From assembly GCA_016210825.1 (NCBI GenBank), contig JACQTM010000317.1:1-5585 (forward strand): 5,585 nucleotides of DNA, in the 5' to 3' direction. This stretch comes from Hyphomicrobiales bacterium. Lineage in GTDB: Bacteria; Pseudomonadota; Alphaproteobacteria; Rhizobiales; Xanthobacteraceae. The position numbers and the translations under genes are program-made. Below are positions 1 to 4,998 of this stretch, piece after piece (position 1 is the first letter of the stretch; each line of letters begins with the position of its first letter). Under the pieces are notes generated by a model. The model saw only the letters and a list, made by a program, of their open reading frames with translations, had not been told where the DNA came from and did no database searches.

Positions 1-870
1 CGCCTCCGCCGCACGCTGGAAGACCGTACGCGCGGTTATAAGATCGCCGACAGCAACGAAGCCCTCGCCTTGCTTCATCAGAATCTCGATCTGCTCGGGG
101 TCGAGTTTGCGGACATTTCGGTTGCCCGATGAAACCTGATCCGCGGCGACGTTCGGCGCAGCCATGCCGATCGCCGCGCCGGACGCTGCTGGTGTGGATC
201 GCATTTGCGGAACGGGTTGCGCGGACGGGGCGGATTGCGGCGACGGCGCAAGATTTCGGTTCTGTTCGAGCAACACGGTTTGCGGACGCTGCGGCAAAGG
301 CGCGGGCGGCGCGGAAATCGGTTGACTGGGCACAGGCGCCACCTGTTGCGCAGGCGGTACCGCTTGGGCGGATGCCGGCATCGGCGCACCGACGGCCGAA
401 GAAACCGCCGCGACTCGCGGCTGGGGCGGCTCCGCCGGCATCGGGATATAGCGTTCGTCGGTTTTCGAGGCCGCTTGATCGAAGCGTGAGCCGAAGTTGT
501 CGGTCTTGCGCGTTCCCACAGGCGAGGCTTCGACCCAAAGATAATGGATCGCGGGCGCCGCTAGCGCTATCGCGGCGAGCGCCGCGAGGCCCATATGCAA
601 TGGCCGAAATCGGCGTTGCGGCGCGGGCGCGACCGGTTCCTCGAAGACGTAGGGATCAAGCGAACGCGGCAGCCGGAAGTTATCGATGCTGCGATCACCT
701 TCGCCGCTGAGCGGCGATGCGGCCTCCTCACGCGACTTCACCGCCGGGCCAGAGAAATACTCGGCGATGCTCTTTTCGTGCGCCGCCTCATCGGGTGTCG
801 GCAGCTCGCGCGGCCGCTTCGGCGCATAGGTTTCGAAGGGATTGAACGGCTTGTTTGACGGGCTACTCAC
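1..870 (-). CDS. Membrane-anchored protein with Pro/Ala-rich linker and start of a TPR/Sel1-like repeat domain (partial, C-terminus off window)
   Basis: Read on the minus strand, 290 codons stay open from a GTG at 870 to the window edge, so the C-terminus is missing. I chose the GTG because a GGAG lies 8 bases before it, an in-frame TGA sits upstream, and no ATG lies between. Residues 1-90 are charged and probably cytoplasmic (starting MSSPSNKPFNPFETYAPKRP). Residues about 91-112 (LHMGLAALAAIALAAPAIHY and on) form one membrane segment. Residues about 120-255 are a Pro/Ala/Gln-rich, low-complexity, probably periplasmic linker. From 266 (LDPEQIEILMKQGEGFVAVG) the sequence becomes helical and ends in TARTVFQRAAEA, which resembles the first TPR/Sel1 repeat of rhizobial proteins. 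The gene follows the TAXI gene by 107 bases on the same strand and may be co-transcribed. The reading frame and topology are well supported. A scaffold or protein-interaction role is inference, and the exact function is unknown. Confidence -1.
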   Translation of the reverse strand, partial: MSSPSNKPFNPFETYAPKRPRELPTPDEAAHEKSIAEYFSGPAVKSREEAASPLSGEGDRSIDNFRLPRSLDPYVFEEPVAPAPQRRFRPLHMGLAALAAIALAAPAIHYLWVEASPVGTRKTDNFGSRFDQAASKTDERYIPMPAEPPQPRVAAVSSAVGAPMPASAQAVPPAQQVAPVPSQPISAPPAPLPQRPQTVLLEQNRNLAPSPQSAPSAQPVPQMRSTPAASGAAIGMAAPNVAADQVSSGNRNVRKLDPEQIEILMKQGEGFVAVGDLITARTVFQRAAEA

Positions 871-977
871 TACACAAACTCCGTCTATGGATATTCCGAT
901 CGGTGGTTCGACCTCGCTTGCTCATTCTCGCCCCACCAGCCGGATATCCGTTACGCGTGCCCCGCGTCCCGCAAAAC
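871..977 (-). other. Spacer between the TAXI and TPR-like genes
   Basis: These 107 bases separate two genes on the same strand. I see no intrinsic terminator (no GC stem followed by a T run on the minus strand), so read-through is possible. The spacer holds the 10-base palindrome CGGATATCCG (941-950) and the 8-base palindrome CCGATCGG (896-903). The GGAG ribosome binding site for the downstream GTG start is at its left end. Whether either palindrome is functional is unknown. Confidence -1.
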
Positions 978-2135
978 TCACCGGCTGCGGGTGCCGTTAT
1001 TCTTTTCACGCCAAGTCAGGAATTCTCGGAAAAGCGCCTCGCGGTCTTTGTCGTTTCGCGCGGCGCCACCGCTCGCCTGGCTCAGGAAGTCGCGAAACTC
1101 GCTCTGCAGATCCGCCTGGCTCGGCGCCGGCTTGTCTTTGCGCAGTTTCTGCAATTGTTCTTCGGCCACCGAGAAGCGTGTCCAGCCGGGAACTGTCGCG
1201 GCGAGATTCACGTCACGCCATTTCGGATGGTATGGCGGCACCTGCAGCTTCTCCCATTTCGCGAATAGCTGTTCGATGAAACGCTCGACGCGGCGGTAGC
1301 GGTCGCCACCCTTGGCCCAGTTGTAGACCGCGAGAACCGTGGGTACCGCGATCGTGTCCACCCGCTCGCCTTCAGCGACAAGTGTCGGATATTCCTTATT
1401 GGTGAATTCGCCGAGCGTGTAATAGTCGGCGAATTTCTTGCTGAAAGGGATAGGGACGAAGTGGAGGCCGTCGTCAGCTGGGATTTTCGAGAAGAAATCG
1501 ATCGGCTTGCCGATCACGCGCACCATCGCGGCGATCTCGCCGGATTTCACCATCTTCAGCGCGTTCGGGGCATTCGTCAAAACCTGTTCGACCTCAATGC
1601 CCAGACGCTGGAAGATGATCGTCCCCGTCAGGCTTGACCCGGCTCCCGCCGGTCCGAAGCTGACCTTCTTGCCGCGCAAATCTTCGATGCTCTTGATGTC
1701 CTTTTTCGCCATGAGATGGACTTCCGCGGTCGGAAGACGGATGACATAGTTGATACGGTTCTCCAGATTGCTGGTCTTGCGCACGGTGCGGAAATACTCA
1801 AACACATCCGATTGCGTCACCGCGACGTCGACGCCGCGCAGATAGAGCAGGTCGTCAAGGTTCGACGCGGCGCCGTAACTGACGATCGGGAGAATGCGAA
1901 GGTTGTCGCCGTCGTCGAGCACCTTGGCGAGCTCGTCGGCAAATTTCATATAGGTACCTGACAGGAGGCCGCCGACGATGCCGACGGTCCAGCTATTTTT
2001 CTTTTCCTTGATTGTGGATTCAGATACGCCCGGCTGCAGCGACTTCGGGATGCTTTGCGCGGAGACGGGCTGGCCGATCAGGGCGCCAAGCGCGAATGCT
2101 AGGCAACCTGCAACGATGGACAAACGCTTCGGCAT
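978..2135 (-). CDS. TAXI family TRAP transporter solute-binding protein
   Basis: This 385-residue periplasmic binding protein belongs to the TAXI (TRAP-associated extracytoplasmic immunogenic) family, whose members bind small organic acids for TRAP transporters. A signal peptide is clear: MPKR, a hydrophobic core at about 6-20, and a VSA cleavage site after residue 26. The family core starts near residue 50 (VGIVGGLLSGTYMKFADELA) and continues with SYGAASNLDDLLYLRGVDVA (86-105), QSDVFEYFR (108-116), and the ligand-loop-like GPAGAGSSLTG (161-171). The ATG has GGGAGGGAG just upstream, an excellent ribosome binding site. Residues from about 330 to the end form a charged, helix-prone tail. This makes the protein longer than the roughly 320 residues usual for the family. 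No TRAP membrane subunit genes lie next to it here, so its partner must be elsewhere or it has another role, such as sensing. The gene is divergent from the molybdenum hydroxylase gene. Family assignment is firm; the ligand is unknown. Confidence -1.
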   Translation of the reverse strand: MPKRLSIVAGCLAFALGALIGQPVSAQSIPKSLQPGVSESTIKEKKNSWTVGIVGGLLSGTYMKFADELAKVLDDGDNLRILPIVSYGAASNLDDLLYLRGVDVAVTQSDVFEYFRTVRKTSNLENRINYVIRLPTAEVHLMAKKDIKSIEDLRGKKVSFGPAGAGSSLTGTIIFQRLGIEVEQVLTNAPNALKMVKSGEIAAMVRVIGKPIDFFSKIPADDGLHFVPIPFSKKFADYYTLGEFTNKEYPTLVAEGERVDTIAVPTVLAVYNWAKGGDRYRRVERFIEQLFAKWEKLQVPPYHPKWRDVNLAATVPGWTRFSVAEEQLQKLRKDKPAPSQADLQSEFRDFLSQASGGAARNDKDREALFREFLTWREKNNGTRSR

Positions 2136-2195
2136 GTGACGCTCCCTCCCGATGCAATACTGAAGTGATTATGTCCGGCCGGGCGGTCGAAAGTT

Positions 2196-2202
2196 TGTCC
2201 AA
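2196..2202 (+). promoter_or_regulatory. TGTCCAA motif near the TAXI gene, candidate operator half-site
   Basis: TGTCCAA here is followed four bases later by CCCGATT. The dyad at 2367-2398 has TGTCCAA followed one base later by CCCGATT, so the two sites share both blocks with different spacing. This copy sits just downstream, in the TAXI direction, of a weak promoter-like sequence, where a repressor could act. The role is inferred from repetition only. Confidence -1.
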
Positions 2203-2210
2203 GCGACCCG

Positions 2211-2237
2211 ATTATGGGTACGGGTTTTCCCTCACAA
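2211..2237 (-). promoter_or_regulatory. Weak candidate promoter for the TAXI gene
   Basis: On the minus strand, TTGTGA (2237-2232) and CATAAT (2216-2211) resemble -35 and -10 boxes, but the 15-base spacer is shorter than the preferred 17. A second CATAAT occurs at 2173-2168 without a convincing -35. Start-site mapping would be needed to choose between them. Confidence -1.
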
Positions 2238-2249
2238 GGTCTGAAAAAT

Positions 2250-2277
2250 TCCCAAATTGAGTTGATCAAATTTGGGA
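2250..2277. repeat. AT-rich inverted repeat, candidate operator
   Basis: TCCCAAATT (2250-2258) is repeated as its exact reverse complement AATTTGGGA (2269-2277) across a 10-base spacer. Allowing one unpaired T, the arms extend to TCCCAAATTTGA-like halves. The length and spacing fit a site for a dimeric regulator. There is no T run, so it is not an intrinsic terminator. Which regulator binds is unknown. Confidence -1.
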
Positions 2278-2282
2278 CAATC

Positions 2283-2310
2283 GCGGGGGTTACGACGTAA
2301 AAACCCCCGC
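2283..2310. repeat. GC-rich perfect hairpin GCGGGGGTT / AACCCCCGC
   Basis: A 9-base perfect stem (2283-2291 with 2302-2310) encloses a 10-base loop. An alternative inner pairing, TTACG with CGTAA, is also possible. No T tract follows on either strand, so a simple terminator is unlikely. It starts only 5 bases after the neighbouring AT-rich dyad. It could act as DNA (a binding site or cruciform) or as RNA in a leader. Confidence -1.
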
Positions 2311-2366
2311 TGTTGTGCATCAATAAAGGCCCAGGGCGGCGGCGCCAATATTTTCGCTGGCAGCGG

Positions 2367-2398
2367 TGTCCAAACCCGATTCGGGCCGAACTTGGACA
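2367..2398. repeat. Dyad TGTCCAA - N18 - TTGGACA with central CCCGATTCGGG palindrome
   Basis: Seven-base arms TGTCCAA (2367-2373) and TTGGACA (2392-2398) flank 18 bases. Those 18 bases contain the 11-base palindrome CCCGATTCGGG (2375-2385), which is off-centre. The dyad ends 64 bases before the hydroxylase start, a position suited to an activator or repressor of that gene. The TGTCCAA/CCCGATT combination recurs at 2196-2213 near the TAXI gene, hinting at shared control of both divergent genes. This is inference from sequence symmetry. Confidence -1.
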
Positions 2399-2462
2399 TT
2401 CTTGTGAAAACGCACGGGGGCCGTTAAGTGGAAGTTCCCCATTCCGCCCCACCGACGACATC

Positions 2463-4814
2463 ATGAACATTAACGATCCGACCAACGCCTGGGCCTTTGC
2501 AAAATTCGGCATCGGTCAACCCGTGCCGCGCACCGAGGACGCAACGCTGTTGCGCGGGCTAGGCCGCTATACCGACGACATCGATCTGCCGGGCCAGCTG
2601 CACGCCGTGATAGTGCGCAGCCGCCACGCCCACGGCGTCATCCGCGGCATCGAAACGGCTGCGGCGCGCGCGATGCCGGGCGTGCGTGGTGTTTATACAG
2701 CCGAGGATCTTAAGTCTTACGGCCCGCTGAAATGCGCGATTCCGCTCAAGAGCCGCGATGGCAGCGAGATGAAAAGGCCTCGGCGCGCGGCGCTCGCCGA
2801 GGGCAAGGTGCGCTTCGTCGGCGATCCGGTAGCCTTCGTCGTCGCCGAAACGCCGGCGCAGGCCAAGGACGCCGCCGAGGCAGTCGAGGTGGAGATCGAT
2901 CCCCTGCCCGCGGTCACATCAGCCATACAGGCGGCGCGTCCCGGCGCGCCGCAACTTTTCGACGACGTGCCCGGCAATGTGTCGCTCGATTACCATTATG
3001 GCGACAGCGCCAAGGTCGCCGAAGCGTTTGCCGCGGCAGCCCATGTCACACGGCTTGAACTCGTCAACAGCCGCCTCGTGGTCAGCGCCATGGAGCCGCG
3101 CGCGGCGATCGGCGTTTATGACACGGCGCGTTCGCACTGGACGCTGCATTGTCCAAGCCAGGGTGTATTTGGCCTGAAGGGGCAGCTCGCCGACATTCTC
3201 GGCGCACCCGCCGACAAGGTGCGCGTACTGACCGGCCATGTCGGCGGCTCGTTCGGAATGAAAATCTCGGTCTATCCCGAATACATTTGCATCCTGCATG
3301 CCGCGCGCACGCTCAACCGGCCGGTGAAATGGACCGATGAGCGCTCCGGCAGCTTCGTCTCCGATCATCACGGGCGCGACCACGAGGTGACGGGAGAACT
3401 CGCGCTCGACAAGGAGGGCAATTTTCTTGCGCTTCGCTTCACCATCTTCGGCAATATGGGCGCCTTCCTCGGCACGGTGGCACCCCTGATGCCCTCGCTC
3501 AACGCGGTCAAGAACACCGCGAGCATTTACAAGACCCCACTCCTCGAAGTTTCAACCAAATGCGTGTTCACCAACACCACGTTTGTGTCCGCCTATCGCG
3601 GCGCCGGTCGCCCAGAGGGCAACTATTACGTGGAGCGGCTGATCGACCGGGCCGCGAGCGAAATGGGCATCGACCGGATCGCGTTGCGCAAGCGCAACCA
3701 CATAAAGCCGAGCCAGATGCCCTACACCGCGTCGTCGGGAATGGTCTACGACAGCGGCGACTTTCCCGCCGTGTTCAAGCAGGCGCTCGACGCCGCCGAT
3801 GTGAAGGGATTTGCCAAGCGCCAGCGCGCGAGCAGGAAGCGCGGAAAATTGCGCGGGCTTGGCATCGGCAGCTATCTCGAGGTTACCGCGCCGCCGAACA
3901 AGGAAATGGGCGGCATCCGATTCGAGGCGGACGGCACGGTGACCATCATCACCGGTACACTCGACTACGGACAGGGTCACGCCTCGCCATTCGCGCAGGT
4001 GCTGGGCGAGAAACTCGGTATTCCTTTCGACCGCATCCGTCTGCTGCAAGGCGACAGCGACGAATTGATCGCCGGCGGCGGCACCGGCGGCTCGCGTTCG
4101 ATCACGGCAAGCGGAACGGCGATCGTGGAAGCTTCGGCGAAAGTGATCGCTAACGGCAAGGCAATCGCCTCGCATGTACTCGAAGCCGCCGCCGCCGATA
4201 TCGAGTTCACCGCCGGCCGTTTCACGATTGCCGGCACTGATCGCTCGATCGGGATCATGGAACTTGCCGAGAAAATCCGCGGTGGACTTGCGCTGCCGCC
4301 CGAGGGTCCGCAATCGCTCGATGTCAAGCACACAACCGACGCCATCCCCTCCGCCTTCCCGAACGGCACGCATGTGGCCGAAGTCGAGATCGATCCAGAC
4401 ACCGGACAGGTCGAGGTGGTGAAGTATTCCTCGGTCAACGATTTCGGCACGATCGTCAATCCGTTGCTGGTCGAAGGCCAGGTGCATGGCGGCGTCGTCC
4501 AGGGCATCGGCCAGGCGCTGCTCGAACAGGCGCGTTACGATTCCGATGGCCAGCTCGTCACTGGTTCATACATGGATTACGCGCTGCCGCGCGCGCATGG
4601 CATGCCGGAGATCGAATTCGTCAGCCATCCGGTACCGGCGAAAACCAATCCGCTCGGCACCAAGGGTTGCGGCGAAGCCGGCTGCGCCGGCGGTCTCGCC
4701 TCGGTGATGAACGCGGTGGTCGATGCGCTGGCGCCGTACGGGGTCGCGCATCTCGACATGCCGGCAACGCCGGCGCGCGTCTGGCAGGCGATGCGATCAA
4801 CCAAGGGTACTTGA
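2463..4814 (+). CDS. Xanthine dehydrogenase family molybdopterin-binding subunit (form II CoxL-like)
   Basis: This 783-residue protein is the catalytic large subunit of a molybdenum hydroxylase, which adds oxygen from water to a carbon substrate. The family start pattern follows the chosen ATG (FGIGQPVPRTEDATLLRG, then GRYTDDIDLPG). The a/b hammerhead domain is at about 20-135, and two molybdopterin-binding domains follow. Visible motifs are GGSFGMK (261-267), AYRGAGR (377-383), GQGH (503-506), GGGTGGSRS (538-546) and GCGEAG with the catalytic Glu738. The AYRGAGR loop marks form II CoxL-like proteins. True CO dehydrogenase has AYRCSFR, whose Cys holds copper, so CO oxidation is unlikely. The length is normal for the family and the frame is intact. 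No good ribosome binding site precedes the ATG, but there is no in-frame GTG or TTG alternative nearby. The electron-carrying 2Fe-2S and FAD subunits are not encoded beside it, which is unusual. The substrate is unknown; the family call is firm. Confidence -1.
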   Translation: MNINDPTNAWAFAKFGIGQPVPRTEDATLLRGLGRYTDDIDLPGQLHAVIVRSRHAHGVIRGIETAAARAMPGVRGVYTAEDLKSYGPLKCAIPLKSRDGSEMKRPRRAALAEGKVRFVGDPVAFVVAETPAQAKDAAEAVEVEIDPLPAVTSAIQAARPGAPQLFDDVPGNVSLDYHYGDSAKVAEAFAAAAHVTRLELVNSRLVVSAMEPRAAIGVYDTARSHWTLHCPSQGVFGLKGQLADILGAPADKVRVLTGHVGGSFGMKISVYPEYICILHAARTLNRPVKWTDERSGSFVSDHHGRDHEVTGELALDKEGNFLALRFTIFGNMGAFLGTVAPLMPSLNAVKNTASIYKTPLLEVSTKCVFTNTTFVSAYRGAGRPEGNYYVERLIDRAASEMGIDRIALRKRNHIKPSQMPYTASSGMVYDSGDFPAVFKQALDAADVKGFAKRQRASRKRGKLRGLGIGSYLEVTAPPNKEMGGIRFEADGTVTIITGTLDYGQGHASPFAQVLGEKLGIPFDRIRLLQGDSDELIAGGGTGGSRSITASGTAIVEASAKVIANGKAIASHVLEAAAADIEFTAGRFTIAGTDRSIGIMELAEKIRGGLALPPEGPQSLDVKHTTDAIPSAFPNGTHVAEVEIDPDTGQVEVVKYSSVNDFGTIVNPLLVEGQVHGGVVQGIGQALLEQARYDSDGQLVTGSYMDYALPRAHGMPEIEFVSHPVPAKTNPLGTKGCGEAGCAGGLASVMNAVVDALAPYGVAHLDMPATPARVWQAMRSTKGT

Positions 4815-4817
4815 GTG

Positions 4818-4840
4818 CGCTCGCAATATTATTGCGAGCG
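4818..4840 (+). other. Perfect hairpin just after the hydroxylase stop codon
   Basis: CGCTCGCAAT (4818-4827) pairs exactly with ATTGCGAGCG (4831-4840) across a 3-base ATT loop, starting 3 bases after the TGA. No T run follows, so it does not look like a complete intrinsic terminator. It may protect the 3' end of the message, assist termination, or be a DNA dyad. Confidence -1.
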
Positions 4841-4878
4841 GTCGATAACCACAGCTGATAACCGGTATTAACTGCTTA

Positions 4879-4907
4879 TTGACCCTGATCTATTTCCTAC
4901 AAATAAT
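4879..4907 (+). promoter_or_regulatory. Candidate sigma70-like promoter for the FecR-domain gene
   Basis: TTGACC (4879-4884) and AATAAT (4902-4907) match the -35 and -10 consensus at five of six positions each, with the ideal 17-base spacer. Transcription would begin around 4914 and give a leader of about 85 bases before the ATG at 4999. It is the best promoter-like sequence in the window. The predicted transcript runs straight into the terminator at 4937-4957. Confidence -1.
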
Positions 4908-4936
4908 GCATTTCGGTGGGTTGGAAGCAGCAGGCG

Positions 4937-4957
4937 CGCGCTGTGAGCGCGTTTTTT
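4937..4957 (+). terminator. Intrinsic terminator (or leader attenuator)
   Basis: CGCGCT (4937-4942) pairs with AGCGCG (4946-4951) across a GTG loop, and six T residues follow (4952-4957). This is a classic short Rho-independent terminator on the plus strand. It could simply end hydroxylase transcription. It also lies downstream of the 4879-4907 promoter, so it could instead act as an attenuator in the FecR-gene leader. Confidence -1.
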
Positions 4958-4978
4958 ATTGAAAAATAAGAAAATCAA

Positions 4979-4991
4979 CCCCTTAGGGGAG
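4979..4991 (+). promoter_or_regulatory. Ribosome binding site inside a C4/G4 mini-hairpin
   Basis: GGGGAG (4986-4991), 7 bases before the ATG at 4999, is a strong ribosome binding site that fixes the start of the FecR-domain gene. CCCC (4979-4982) can pair with GGGG (4986-4989) across a TTA loop and partly hide it. The stem is only four pairs, so any effect on translation would be modest. Confidence -1.
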
Positions 4992-4998
4992 CGTTCGA

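Larger units (their letters stand above)
2136..2462. promoter_or_regulatory. Divergent intergenic control region with several inverted repeats
   Basis: This 327-base region lies between the start codons of the leftward TAXI gene and the rightward molybdenum hydroxylase gene, so it must hold promoters for both. An open frame crosses its right half in phase with the hydroxylase, but that stretch does not resemble the family's N-terminus and I treat it as non-coding. The region contains an AT-rich dyad (2250-2277), a GC-rich hairpin (2283-2310), a third dyad with TGTCCAA arms (2367-2398), and another TGTCCAA at 2196-2202. Such a cluster suggests one or more transcription factor sites, but no regulator gene is adjacent within the window. 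Confidence -1.
4815..4998. other. AT-richer spacer between the hydroxylase and FecR-domain genes
   Basis: This 184-base non-coding stretch is visibly richer in A and T than the genes around it. It contains a post-stop hairpin, a heptamer direct repeat GATAACC (4844-4850 and 4857-4863, 13 bases apart), a sigma70-like promoter, an intrinsic terminator, and a C4/G4 element over the next ribosome binding site. I see no small open frame with a convincing start signal. Confidence -1.

Noticed and set aside
129..710. Long plus-strand open frame with an Arg/Ala/Pro-rich product
   Set aside because: It is the complement of the minus-strand membrane protein gene. The composition is typical of antisense frames in GC-rich DNA, and there is no domain or ribosome binding site.
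896..950. Palindromes CCGATCGG and CGGATATCCG as operators or a recombination site
   Set aside because: They are short and unrelated to each other, with no flanking repeats or mobile-element genes. Nothing supports a specific role.
2313..2462. A 50-residue N-terminal extension of the hydroxylase starting at an upstream in-frame ATG
   Set aside because: The extension is Arg/Pro/Cys-rich, unlike the family's N-terminus, and overlaps the TGTCCAA dyad. Family similarity begins right after the ATG at 2463.
3591..3611. Identification of the large subunit as a true aerobic CO dehydrogenase (coxL)
   Set aside because: The active-site loop reads AYRGAGR (form II) rather than AYRCSFR, so the copper-binding cysteine is missing.
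3552..4487. Long minus-strand open frame inside the hydroxylase gene
   Set aside because: The opposite strand encodes a well-conserved enzyme through its whole length. The antisense product has no recognisable domain.
4844..4863. Direct repeat GATAACC, two copies 13 bases apart
   Set aside because: Only two short copies in an AT-richer spacer, so chance is a reasonable explanation. Recorded within the spacer entry only.
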